From positions 930,001 to 994,000 of the forward strand of contig NZ_JAGSPC010000001.1 in the NCBI RefSeq assembly GCF_019204045.1: DNA of 64,000 bases, given 5' to 3'. This DNA is from Erythrobacter crassostreae (GTDB taxonomy: Bacteria > Pseudomonadota > Alphaproteobacteria > Sphingomonadales > Sphingomonadaceae). The notes under the pieces were generated by a model, which was not told the DNA's origin, ran no database searches, and was given only the letters and a program-made list of their open reading frames with translations. The translations under genes and the position numbers were made by a program. Shown here one piece after another: positions 35,095-42,843 of the stretch; within the stretch, counting starts at the first letter, position 1, and the number at the start of each line of letters is the position of its first letter.

Positions 35095-36104
35095 AGACCG
35101 AACGCCTTCAATTGGTTGTAAGCACGTTCAATACGCTGTGCTGCCTCTGGTGTGGGGCTGGCCAATCCGCCCATTTGCCCGAATGTCGCATTCAGCATCG
35201 CCGACATTGGCGGTCTGGTTTGCGCTGTCCTTTGCTCGGTCGGGGCAGGCAAACCGCCAGTGATGGCAGTCGGGTTGGCAGGGGCAAACACAGCTTCATT
35301 CGCGATCGGATAGAGCGGGCGCTGCGCTGATAGAGCTGCAACGGCATAGTCTGGCCGCAACGCTGCGCCGGACGGAAGCGAAGGCGCCATCGCGAGCGCG
35401 CGATCGAGCTTTGATGACAGGAAATCCATCACCCCGGCGAGGCTGCGCGGAGAGCCGCTGGGCTCATAAAAAACTGGGCGATTTGCCGAGGCGGGGCGAG
35501 GGAATATCGCGGCAGCGCTTTGATTGGGATTTTGGGCCAATGCCGTCAAAAACCGGCTTGCACCCCCTGCGCCAAGAAAGTGCGCGAGGTACAGTTCATT
35601 GCTCTCCGGCTCGCGGCCGACGATAGGCATGAGCTTCGCACGGTTATCCTCGGCAAGACCGGCGGCCATGAATGACGCAATTTGCGGGTCGTTGCGCATT
35701 TCCAGGATCGCGCTGCGTTGCCCGCGATCTGGAACATAAGCCGCGCCGCTTGCGGATGTGCTGATTTGATCTGCGATGTTTCCAAGGCCGAACCGGGCTC
35801 CGTGCCGTTTCATCGTGCCGAGCCATGTGCTCTCGATAAATTGGTAGAGCCCTGTCGCGGATGATGTGCTGGCCTTCGCAGTGGGATCCATCGACGACTC
35901 AACTTGAGCCTGCGCGAGCAGAAAATCGAAATCGACACTGGTCTTGCGTGCAGCCGTGGCAATCGCATGTTCGACAGGAGAGGCCGATTGCTTCGTGGCA
36001 ATTGACCGAGCGGCAGGGTTTGGAGACGGGGCCTCACGATGGGCGCGGGCAGCGCTTTCAAAATCGCGCCGTAAGCTGGCGACTTGTGTAGCGGGTTGGC
36101 TCAT
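35091..36104 (-). CDS. SLT-type lytic transglycosylase of the flagellar locus
   Basis: A 337-residue protein with a goose-lysozyme-like SLT domain: FLLAQAQVESSMDP (catalytic Glu69) and SATGLYQFIESTWL, followed by AHFLGAGGASRFL. A low-complexity Pro/Ala region comes after residue 200. It opens the operon with flhA and fliA and is downstream of a sigma-54 promoter, so it probably clears peptidoglycan for rod assembly. This replaces the muramidase domain missing from FlgJ in this genome. No obvious cleavable signal is seen; it may be exported with the flagellar system. Confidence 0.85.
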   Translation of the reverse strand: MSQPATQVASLRRDFESAARAHREAPSPNPAARSIATKQSASPVEHAIATAARKTSVDFDFLLAQAQVESSMDPTAKASTSSATGLYQFIESTWLGTMKRHGARFGLGNIADQISTSASGAAYVPDRGQRSAILEMRNDPQIASFMAAGLAEDNRAKLMPIVGREPESNELYLAHFLGAGGASRFLTALAQNPNQSAAAIFPRPASANRPVFYEPSGSPRSLAGVMDFLSSKLDRALAMAPSLPSGAALRPDYAVAALSAQRPLYPIANEAVFAPANPTAITGGLPAPTEQRTAQTRPPMSAMLNATFGQMGGLASPTPEAAQRIERAYNQLKAFGL

Positions 36105-36162
36105 CGGTAGTTTGCTTTCACTGGCGCGCGCTGATCATCCGGCGCAATCTATCCAGAGCAAA

Positions 36163-36178
36163 GCAACAGCCGTGCCAG
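36163..36178 (-). promoter_or_regulatory. Sigma-54 promoter of the transglycosylase-flhA-fliA operon
   Basis: On the minus strand the site reads CTGGCACGGCTGTTGC, matching the TGGCACG-N4-TTGC consensus exactly, with GG and GC separated by ten bases. It lies about 60 bases upstream of the transglycosylase start. Confidence 0.85.
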
Positions 36179-36195
36179 TTAAGGTTAACTGCCCG

Positions 36196-36513
36196 TCAGG
36201 CGTGGGCAAAGCTGGCTTGACGATGATGACCGGCGGCACCGCTCAATGCGTCGATCCGCGCAGCGATATTGGCCGCTAGCAGGTTGCGGACGCGGCGGTT
36301 TACTTCGTTGAGCTGCCGCGCCGTTTCGGCGAGGCCCCGCGTTTCGCTGTCGAGCGTATCCGGCGTTATCGGCGATAGGATGTCGCACAGGCTTTCTTTG
36401 TCACGTGTCGAACAAATCAGCTCATCGGCATCAAGAGAGGCAAGCGCTTGCCGCTCGCGTTCCAAAACGGCAATCATCTGCCGCAGATTGCCGGTCAAAT
36501 CGTTCGCCATCAT
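36196..36513 (-). CDS. flgN: FlgN-like flagellar chaperone
   Basis: A 105-residue, mostly helical protein in the position of the FlgK/FlgL export chaperone. It has the FlgN-like N-terminal helix (LRQMIAVLERERQALASLDADELI) and the C-terminal helix (LNEVNRRVRNLLAANIAARIDAL). Similarity is mainly in helical pattern and position, so the symbol is probable rather than certain. GGAG is five bases before the ATG, which overlaps the flgM stop by four bases. Confidence 0.75.
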   Translation of the reverse strand: MMANDLTGNLRQMIAVLERERQALASLDADELICSTRDKESLCDILSPITPDTLDSETRGLAETARQLNEVNRRVRNLLAANIAARIDALSGAAGHHRQASFAHA

Positions 36514-36809
36514 GCGATCTCCAGGCTGATCCGCGCAGCGATCATCGCATCTGCGATCTCGGTCGGGACTAGCGGATAGCTGCCTTGCTTCAACGCCGTG
36601 CGGATTTCCGCAATGCGTTCGTTGTTAACAGGGGGCTCGCTCGCTTCTACAGCGGTGCCAACCTCCAGTTTGATACCAGCCTCTGCGCTGTTTGGCGCAG
36701 CAGGGCGCGCTTGCGAGGCGCGTGCATCGATCTGCGGGCGGTCGCTGCCGGACAGTGCGCGGGGTGCTCCTACGCCTTGCAATTTGCTCAGTTCGATTGA
36801 CGACATCAT
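36510..36809 (-). CDS. flgM: Anti-sigma-28 factor FlgM
   Basis: A 99-residue protein whose C-terminal half carries the FlgM pattern: NNERIAEIRTALKQGSYPLVPTEIADAMIAARISLE. The N-terminal half is disordered-looking. FlgM holds FliA inactive until it is exported through the completed hook-basal body. It lies between flgA and flgN on the same strand, as in many flagellar clusters. Confidence 0.9.
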   Translation of the reverse strand: MMSSIELSKLQGVGAPRALSGSDRPQIDARASQARPAAPNSAEAGIKLEVGTAVEASEPPVNNERIAEIRTALKQGSYPLVPTEIADAMIAARISLEIA

Positions 36810-36877
36810 CAGTCTCCAAATGGAATTCTAATCACAAGAACGGCGCTGTGGGCCGGTGTTTAAGAGGTGGCGGCAAA

Positions 36878-37411
36878 TTAATTTGCAGGGATGATGGCGA
36901 GGCCGGGGCGTTCGATCCGTGCCTGTACCGGTGCTGCCTTGCGTGCGGTGCGCACGCCAATCCATTCTCCGACCGCTCCGCTCTCCATCGCTTCGCCGGT
37001 TTGCTGGACAGTAAAGCCGCGCCCACGCACCAATACGGTCATGGGGTCACCGCGCTTCACGATCCGGGTTTTTGCCGCCGCAGCGGGTTGTGACCGGGTG
37101 GCGATGAACACCTGCCAGCCGTCCTGATCGGGGCACGCGACCTTGACCGTGTTTTGGCCTCTACCATGCCAGTTGGCAAACAGCGGCGCGCTGCACTGGG
37201 TCAGCCGTAGCCGCCGGTCCGCAGGCGAGCGGGCGCCGCCTATCTCGCCGATTTCTGCACCGGTAAACGTCGATACAGCGCGGTCTATTTCTGCCGGGTT
37301 GGTAAATCTTGGCGGGTTGTTGCCGTCGGCGCCGAAGGCAGGTGCCCAAAGCGGCAACAGCATTATGCCGGCAAGCGGCGCAAAGCCGAGTGTGTTGATC
37401 GAGAAACGCAT
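36878..37411 (-). CDS. flgA: Flagellar basal body P-ring assembly protein FlgA
   Basis: A 177-residue periplasmic chaperone for the P-ring protein FlgI. A signal peptide ends near AFGADG (about residue 27). The C-terminal SAF-like domain has RIVKRGDPMTVLVRGRGFTVQQTGEAMESGAVGEWIGVR, the conserved FlgA segment. AGGAG lies six bases before this ATG; an open upstream extension has no signal peptide at its end and was rejected. It is 66 bases downstream of the -12 element of a sigma-54 promoter and precedes flgM and flgN. Confidence 0.92.
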   Translation of the reverse strand: MRFSINTLGFAPLAGIMLLPLWAPAFGADGNNPPRFTNPAEIDRAVSTFTGAEIGEIGGARSPADRRLRLTQCSAPLFANWHGRGQNTVKVACPDQDGWQVFIATRSQPAAAAKTRIVKRGDPMTVLVRGRGFTVQQTGEAMESGAVGEWIGVRTARKAAPVQARIERPGLAIIPAN

Positions 37412-37476
37412 ATCTAACTCCTGTTCTGAAACGAATGCCCGTTCGCACAGGCGGTTCATTCGATGGGACGTTAACA

Positions 37477-37492
37477 GCAAGCCTCGTGCCAA
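37477..37492 (-). promoter_or_regulatory. Sigma-54 promoter of flgA-flgM-flgN
   Basis: On the minus strand the site reads TTGGCACGAGGCTTGC, a perfect TTGGCACG-N4-TTGC match with GG and GC ten bases apart. It lies about 66 bases upstream of the flgA start. Confidence 0.88.
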
Positions 37493-37607
37493 GTGCGGCC
37501 CGCGCCGGACTACGGGACAATCCTGAAACGCGATCAGGACAGGCTTAAGCCGGGGAGGGTAGCGGGGACCGCAAACTATAGAGATCGCAAAGAGGATGCA
37601 TCTTGAG

Positions 37608-38681
37608 ATGAACATGCAATCGAAACTCGAAAAGGTGGAAGGGGCGGCGGAAAACGCACATCCAGCCACCCGCCAACGTCAGGCACGGCTTGATTTGCTG
37701 GAGCGAATTTCAAGTTTCGCAGTCCGATATGATTTCGAGATTACCGGTGTAAATCTGGCGGTGATTTGCAGCGCTCTCTCTGGATCGAATGGTGAACTGG
37801 CGAAAGCTTTCGCAACTCGTGAAATGTCCGGGCAACCAATCGATCAACGCTGGCTTGATACCGTCATGCGCCTTGATCCAGAAACGGACGCGCGCATCGC
37901 CGAGCTTGAAAAGCTGCTCGATCAAATGGAGTATTCGCTGATGCGTTTCGCGCAGACAGCGAAATCGGCTCAGGACGAGACAAGCGGGCATCGTGAAGCA
38001 TTGGATGTTCAAATCGAAGCGATTGAGCAAGCAGACAGCGGTGAAGGCAGCCAAGCCGAAGTAGACCGCATCATCTCGCTTTCACGCTCAATGCTGGAAC
38101 GGATCGCGCAGGCCGAAACGGCGATGGCGCGCAGTCAGGCGGAATCAGATCGTCTAAGGCAGAACCTGGCACAGGCGCGCATGGAGGCGGACATTGATCA
38201 CCTGACAAGGCTGCCCAACCGCCGCGCGTTTGAGCGCCGCTTCAAATCGGCTGCGGACGAAGCCCGAAGCAAGGGAGAGCCGCTCTGCGTCGCATTCTGC
38301 GATGTCGACAAATTCAAGTCAGTGAATGACAAACACGGCCATGAGGCTGGTGACAGGATCCTCTGCGCGATCGCTCAAACATTGAGTGAGAGCGCCAATG
38401 AGGACTGTTTTGTTTCGCGCCATGGCGGTGAGGAATTTGTGATGCTGTTGTTCGGCTGCGACAAAGAGGCAGCATGGCGCAAGCTTGACGGTATCCGCCG
38501 CACCCAAGCCGACAAAACACTGATGAACCGCGATACCGGCAAATCATTCGGCAAGATCACATTCTCCGGCGGAGTGGCTGAAGTGACAGAGGATGTCGAT
38601 CCGCGCAGCGCGCTGATCCGCGCGGACAGCGCGTTGTATCAGGCAAAAGAACAGGGCCGTAACCGGATCGTAGCGATTTAA
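37608..38681 (+). CDS. Diguanylate cyclase (GGDEF domain)
   Basis: A 357-residue protein. The N-terminal 195 residues are mostly helical with no named sensor domain. Residues about 196-357 form a GGDEF domain with LTRLPNRRAFERRF, DVDKFKSVNDKHGHEAGDRIL and an active-site GGEEF at residues 273-277. The inhibitory I-site RxxD is absent (NEDC at the equivalent position), so product feedback at that site is unlikely. It sits between flgA and the MotA/TolQ-like pair, suggesting c-di-GMP control of motility. The exact start is uncertain: the next upstream ATG lies directly against its SD-like sequence. Confidence 0.88.
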   Translation: MNMQSKLEKVEGAAENAHPATRQRQARLDLLERISSFAVRYDFEITGVNLAVICSALSGSNGELAKAFATREMSGQPIDQRWLDTVMRLDPETDARIAELEKLLDQMEYSLMRFAQTAKSAQDETSGHREALDVQIEAIEQADSGEGSQAEVDRIISLSRSMLERIAQAETAMARSQAESDRLRQNLAQARMEADIDHLTRLPNRRAFERRFKSAADEARSKGEPLCVAFCDVDKFKSVNDKHGHEAGDRILCAIAQTLSESANEDCFVSRHGGEEFVMLLFGCDKEAAWRKLDGIRRTQADKTLMNRDTGKSFGKITFSGGVAEVTEDVDPRSALIRADSALYQAKEQGRNRIVAI

Positions 38682-39100
38682 TTCGCGTCATCTCCGGCGG
38701 TTTCATCCGCAGGCGCGTCATAGCCAATACTAGCATACAGATCGGCGGAATTGCTTTGAGTGATGACCAGTCGCACCGGCCAGTCGAGATCTCTCGCCTG
38801 CTTTGATAGAGCCTGCGCATTTGCCCACGCGGCATCGCTGTCCCCCTCGCGATAACGCGCATGGATGGTCAGCGTCGCGCGAGGATCGCGCACCTGACCG
38901 CGCAGCCACTCATCGAGCCCTGGACCATCTGTGTCAGGGCGGAACAGCGCCTGCGACGGCGCAAATTCCGCCCGCTGCGCCGGCGGATCATCAGCTTTGT
39001 TGGCGGATGCTCCAGGCACCGCCAGTAGCGTTAGCAAAAACAGGATCAGCGCAAGATCGGCGAGAATGATCTGCCATGTGCCATCGCTTCTTAGGCTCAT
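38678..39100 (-). CDS. Single-span protein, likely MotB/ExbD-like partner
   Basis: A 140-residue protein with one membrane segment near residues 9-30. Asp15 near its start (IILADLALILFLLTLL) resembles the proton-carrying Asp of MotB and ExbD. The C-terminal half (LTIHARYREGD, then LSKQARDLDWPVRLVITQS) could be a shortened periplasmic domain, but the OmpA/MotB peptidoglycan-binding motif is not recognisable. It overlaps the TolQ/MotA-like gene upstream by four bases, marking a two-subunit proton-channel unit, and converges on the diguanylate cyclase gene. Confidence 0.65.
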   Translation of the reverse strand: MSLRSDGTWQIILADLALILFLLTLLAVPGASANKADDPPAQRAEFAPSQALFRPDTDGPGLDEWLRGQVRDPRATLTIHARYREGDSDAAWANAQALSKQARDLDWPVRLVITQSNSADLYASIGYDAPADETAGDDAN

Positions 39101-39780
39101 GCCACTTTCCCAATGCGCGCAGGGGGCGGATGATCTGGTCTGATCTGATCGTCGAACCATTCGAACAAAGTGTCGCGTTCGGCTTGCTCCCGCTCGCTGC
39201 GACGCTCGATCGCCTTGCCAAGCGGTATGCAAGCCAGATGTGCCGTCAGAACACCATAAAGCGAGGAAAGGACTGCGGTCGCGATGGCACCCATTGTTGC
39301 ATCGGTCACATTCGCGCCTTCAGGTGGAGCGATCTGGGTGATGGCAAACAAGGTGCCTACCAGCCCGAAAACGGGGGCGAGCTCTCCGGCATATTCAAAT
39401 GTGCGCACGGCCTGAGCGCGGCGCACCTCGCGCGCCGTCCGCGCCGCGCGCCGCGCCTGGTGCAGGGCATCGCGTGATCCGCTGCGCAGATAAGCATCCA
39501 CGATGGCCGCAATCGCGGGGTCAGGCGGAAGGTCGACTTCGGCGACAAGCGGACCGCTACGATCAATATGCTGGAGACAGCGGGCGAGTGTGGAGCGGTT
39601 GGCGGTTTCATCAAATTTCGGCCGCCAAAGTCCGACCAGCGCCTTCGCCGCTGCGAGCAGGTCCGACCAGCCGCACCGCGCCAGCGTCGCCAAAGCGGTG
39701 CCAGTCAGCACAATCGTGAGTGCGCCCCAATCCAGCAATTGTACGATCTCGAAAGACACGCCTTTGACCTTTCCTGGCAA
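39097..39780 (-). CDS. MotA/TolQ/ExbB family proton channel protein
   Basis: A 227-residue membrane protein. One hydrophobic segment lies at about residues 18-40, and a conserved two-segment core is visible: YAGELAPVFGLVGTLFAI and MGAIATAVLSSLYGVLTAHLACIPL, the MotA/TolQ/ExbB channel signature. It is divergent in sequence and position from the MotA encoded further on (48102-48965). Its partner is the overlapping single-span gene. It lies at the head of the flagellar cluster, divergent from flgB across a 253-base region. Confidence 0.85.
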   Translation of the reverse strand: MPGKVKGVSFEIVQLLDWGALTIVLTGTALATLARCGWSDLLAAAKALVGLWRPKFDETANRSTLARCLQHIDRSGPLVAEVDLPPDPAIAAIVDAYLRSGSRDALHQARRAARTAREVRRAQAVRTFEYAGELAPVFGLVGTLFAITQIAPPEGANVTDATMGAIATAVLSSLYGVLTAHLACIPLGKAIERRSEREQAERDTLFEWFDDQIRPDHPPPARIGKVA

Positions 39781-39956
39781 TGAGTCCCGTGATCAAGAAC
39801 GGCACGGCGCGGCGCGGATTAACCCATTGCCGGGCGGCAATTGCGTTTTTGCAACCGGGCAGTGTGTTGCCGGAAGGCGGCACGGCCTTGCCGCATTGCC
39901 CTGCTGAACCGCCATTTCGCCTTGGAAAGCCTCCTGCGGAGGCCGGTTTTCGGCAT

Positions 39957-39974
39957 TTGGCACGGCTCCTGCAA
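39957..39974 (+). promoter_or_regulatory. Sigma-54 promoter of the flgB operon
   Basis: TTGGCACG-GCTCC-TGCAA has GG at 39959-39960 and GC at 39971-39972, ten bases apart as sigma-54 requires. It is 60 bases upstream of flgB and faces the hook-basal-body operon. Confidence 0.85.
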
Positions 39975-40033
39975 TCTGTCTGGGCAAATCCGTTTGGCAA
40001 TTGCTGTCACCGGTCTGTGAAGGAGGTTCGATC

Positions 40034-40390
40034 ATGAGCGAGCAGATATTCGGCATCCACGGCGCCGCGCTTGAACTGCGTTCAAAGCGCATGGGCGTGC
40101 TTGCCTCGAACATCGCGAACGCCGCGACACCCGGATACAAAGCGCGCGACATCGATTTTGCTGCTGCGCTTAACGCGCGTCTATCAGACGGCGAAGACGG
40201 TCCTGCCGGGTCAGGCGGCAGAGACCATATGGTCTACAAGGTGCCGACTATGGCCACGCTTGACGGCAATACGGTTGAGCTTGGCCGCGAACAGGTCGCC
40301 TTTGCTGAAAATGCGATGGCGTATTCTGCCACGCTCAGTTTTGTGCAGGGCAAGGTCAACACCCTCACCCGCGCGCTGAAGGGTGAATGA
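40034..40390 (+). CDS. flgB: Flagellar rod protein FlgB
   Basis: A 118-residue proximal rod protein. The N-terminal motif LASNIANAATPGYKARDIDF is the shared rod/hook signature and the C-terminal AYSATLSFVQGKVNTLTRALKG helix completes it. AGGAGG upstream of the ATG sets the start, and an upstream in-frame start is not supported. It heads the flgBCDEFGHIJKL operon. Confidence 0.95.
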   Translation: MSEQIFGIHGAALELRSKRMGVLASNIANAATPGYKARDIDFAAALNARLSDGEDGPAGSGGRDHMVYKVPTMATLDGNTVELGREQVAFAENAMAYSATLSFVQGKVNTLTRALKGE

Positions 40391-40803
40391 CGATGTCCGA
40401 TAGCAACCCGATGACACTATTTTCGATGACGGAACGGGCCATGTCGGCCCAGATGGTCCGGATGAATGCCGCCACGTCGAACCTTGCTAATGCAGGATCG
40501 GTCGCGAGCAGCGAGGCGGAGGCTTATCGCCCTATCCGCGTACGTTTTGCCAGCGAGCTTGATCAGGCGACAGGTCTGTCCGGCGTGCGCAGCGACGGGA
40601 TCGTCCGCAGCGAAACCGCTCCGGTCAAACGATACGAACCGAGCAATCCTCTTGCCGATGCCGAAGGGCATGTGTGGGAGGCCCCCGTCGATGAAAGCGC
40701 CGAGATGATCGAGATCATGGAAAGCGCGCGTCAGTACCAGAATCTGGTTCAGGCGCTGACGACAGCCAAACAGCTGATGCTGGAAACTCTCAGGAGCAAT
40801 TGA
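40387..40803 (+). CDS. flgC: Flagellar rod protein FlgC
   Basis: A 138-residue rod protein with the RMNAATSNLANAGSV N-terminal motif and a C-terminal helix ending LVQALTTAKQLMLETL. It overlaps the flgB stop by four bases, and two closely spaced ATGs are possible starts. Confidence 0.95.
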   Translation: MTMSDSNPMTLFSMTERAMSAQMVRMNAATSNLANAGSVASSEAEAYRPIRVRFASELDQATGLSGVRSDGIVRSETAPVKRYEPSNPLADAEGHVWEAPVDESAEMIEIMESARQYQNLVQALTTAKQLMLETLRSN

Positions 40804-40805
40804 TC

Positions 40806-41201
40806 ATGAATATCACCCCTTCGGCCCCCGCAACCGCCGATATTCAATCGACGCTGGACCGGATCAACACCTCGTCTGCGCCATCATCCAGCAATGGATT
40901 GGGATCGCTGGATCAATCCGATTTTCTGCGTCTTTTGACCACTCAATTGACGCTTCAGGACCCGCTAGAACCAGCCAATAACGAAGAGATGCTTGCCCAA
41001 ATGGCGCAGTTTTCCTCGCTTGCTGCTTCAACTGATTCGAGCGAAACTTTGAACGAGATTTCCGGCAAGCTTGATAATCTAATCGCCGCCCAAAACGCCG
41101 CTGCCGAAGCAAGCCGTGCTGCAATCGAAGCTGCTGCCGAAGCTGCTCGTGCAGCAGCGACCGGCTCCGTTTCCGACGGCTCTCTTCCGACTGCAATTTA
41201 A
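40806..41201 (+). CDS. flgD: Flagellar hook assembly protein FlgD, short form
   Basis: A 131-residue protein with the FlgD N-terminal region: LGSLDQSDFLRLLTTQLTLQDPLEPANNEEMLAQMAQFSSLAASTD. FlgD normally has about 220 residues or more, with C-terminal tudor-like and fibronectin-like domains. Those are missing here and the tail is an Ala-rich helix. It caps the growing hook and may work with the shortened FlgE. AGGAG nine bases upstream supports the ATG. Confidence 0.88.
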   Translation: MNITPSAPATADIQSTLDRINTSSAPSSSNGLGSLDQSDFLRLLTTQLTLQDPLEPANNEEMLAQMAQFSSLAASTDSSETLNEISGKLDNLIAAQNAAAEASRAAIEAAAEAARAAATGSVSDGSLPTAI

Positions 41202-41234
41202 TCCCTACTAGACCCTAACAAGGAACCCCCGACC

Positions 41235-42047
41235 ATGTCCTTTTTCACCTCTCTTGGCGGCATGAAGAATGCCGAAACCGATTTGCGGGTCATCTCGCAC
41301 AACATCGCCAATGCCGAGACGGCAGGCTTTAAGAAAAGCAACGCACAGTTCAGCGATCTTGTCGCCAATGGCTCTGCAAACGATCCGCGCCGCACGCCGG
41401 GCATTGGCGCTGCAGTGTCATCGATCAATCAGGATTTCTCGCTCGGCCCAATCGAACAAACGGGTCGCAGTCTAGACGTCTCGATCAATGGCGGCGGTTT
41501 TTTTGCGACCGCCAATCCGATCTCCGGCGATCTGGCTTTTACTCGCAACGGCAATTTTAAGATTGATGCAGGCGGGGCGCTGCAAGACGCCAATGGCGAT
41601 CTGGTTCAGGCCTTTCCTGTTGACGCGACCGGCGCTGTTACATCGACAACACCGGCCAACGCCGTAATCCCGACAACCAACGGCGCTGGCGCGACGCTTT
41701 CGAGCGTCTCGATTGATCGCAATGGTTTGATCACCGCTGCGTATAGCGACGGAACGACAGAACCGGTTTCTGCTGTTGCCTTGGCGACATTCCCGGCGAC
41801 CAACGGCCTGCGCTCAATTGGCCAGACGAAATGGGAAGCTACCGGCGATTCCGGAACGGCTGTGTATGGTGCACCGGGTATAGGCAATGTTGGCGATCTG
41901 CTTTCGGGTACGCTCGAACGTTCGAATGTCGATCTGGCTGAAGAAATGGTCTCTCTGCTTACCGCGCAGCGCAATTTTCAGGCCAATGCCCGCGCCATCG
42001 ATACCGCCACTGCCATCTCCCAGACAGTTCTGAACCTGCAGCGGTAG
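41235..42047 (+). CDS. flgE: Flagellar hook protein FlgE, short form
   Basis: A 270-residue protein with the hook/rod N-terminus (RVISHNIANAETAGFKKSNAQFSDL), a central GGGFFATANP segment and a C-terminal LLTAQRNFQANARAIDTATAISQTVLNLQR helix. The usual FlgE of about 400 residues has extra outer domains, so this one is among the shortest. The position between flgD and flgF supports the name. The length suggests a thinner or less decorated hook. Confidence 0.88.
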   Translation: MSFFTSLGGMKNAETDLRVISHNIANAETAGFKKSNAQFSDLVANGSANDPRRTPGIGAAVSSINQDFSLGPIEQTGRSLDVSINGGGFFATANPISGDLAFTRNGNFKIDAGGALQDANGDLVQAFPVDATGAVTSTTPANAVIPTTNGAGATLSSVSIDRNGLITAAYSDGTTEPVSAVALATFPATNGLRSIGQTKWEATGDSGTAVYGAPGIGNVGDLLSGTLERSNVDLAEEMVSLLTAQRNFQANARAIDTATAISQTVLNLQR

Positions 42048-42057
42048 GGGCTGATCC

Positions 42058-42798
42058 GTGGACCGTCTTATCTACACAGCGCTAGCGGCGATGAACGCCG
42101 CAATGGACCGGCAAAGGACCGTTGCGAACAATCTCGCCAACGCCACAACACCCGGATTTCGCGGAGAAATATTCTCTGTGAAAGCGGCCACAGTGCGCGA
42201 TGGTTCGCCAGAGGCGCGCTCCATGGCGCGCGGCAGTGTGCGCGGCGCAGATATGACTCAAGGCCGCGTTACGCCCACCGGTCAGCCGATGGATATCGCC
42301 GTCAACGGGAAGGCTCTGATCGCGTATCAGGCCCCCGATGGCGGAGAAATTTATTCGCGCCGCGGAGACTTGCGCGTCGCACCGTCTGGCTTGATCGAAA
42401 ACGGCGAAAGACTGCCCGTGATGGGCGAAAACGGTCCGATCACCGTTCCTGCAGGTTTCACCATCAGCATTGCGCAAGACGGCACAGTCTTGGGCGCCGA
42501 TCCGGCCGCGCCAGAGAATCCTGCAGAGCCACTGGGCCGGATCAAGCTGGCATCGCCCGATGGCAGTGCGCTCGCAAAAGGGATCGACAGTTTTCTGAAA
42601 GTGGTGGGTGGCGGCGTGCTGCCCGCTGATCCAACTGCCCAGGTAACCACCGGCGCGCTGGAGCAATCCAACGTCGAAACCGCCGATACTTTGGTTGCCA
42701 TGATCGAGGCCCAGCGTGCGTTCGAGCAGCGCGCGAAAATCATCAGCACCGCAGGCGAGCTTGATGAAGCAGGCAGCCGCTTGATGTCGATGAGCTGA
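42058..42798 (+). CDS. flgF: Flagellar rod protein FlgF
   Basis: A 246-residue proximal rod protein starting at GTG. It has the QRTVANNLANATTPGFRGEIF N-terminus and the MIEAQRAFEQRAKIISTAGELDEAGSRLMS C-terminus of the rod family. It lies 10 bases past flgE. Confidence 0.94.
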   Translation: MDRLIYTALAAMNAAMDRQRTVANNLANATTPGFRGEIFSVKAATVRDGSPEARSMARGSVRGADMTQGRVTPTGQPMDIAVNGKALIAYQAPDGGEIYSRRGDLRVAPSGLIENGERLPVMGENGPITVPAGFTISIAQDGTVLGADPAAPENPAEPLGRIKLASPDGSALAKGIDSFLKVVGGGVLPADPTAQVTTGALEQSNVETADTLVAMIEAQRAFEQRAKIISTAGELDEAGSRLMSMS

Positions 42799-42843
42799 CG
42801 CTGATCACAAATACGCAATTTTCTGAATTCGAAGGGATTTCTA

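Noticed and set aside
36524-37669. Long upstream extension of flgA (to 37669)
   Set aside because: It would start far before the signal peptide and run through the sigma-54 promoter; the AGGAG-supported ATG at 37411 fits.
39879-39891. GGCGGCACGGCCTTGC sequence upstream of flgB, sigma-54-like
   Set aside because: GG and GC are separated by nine bases rather than ten, unlike the exact site 80 bases downstream.
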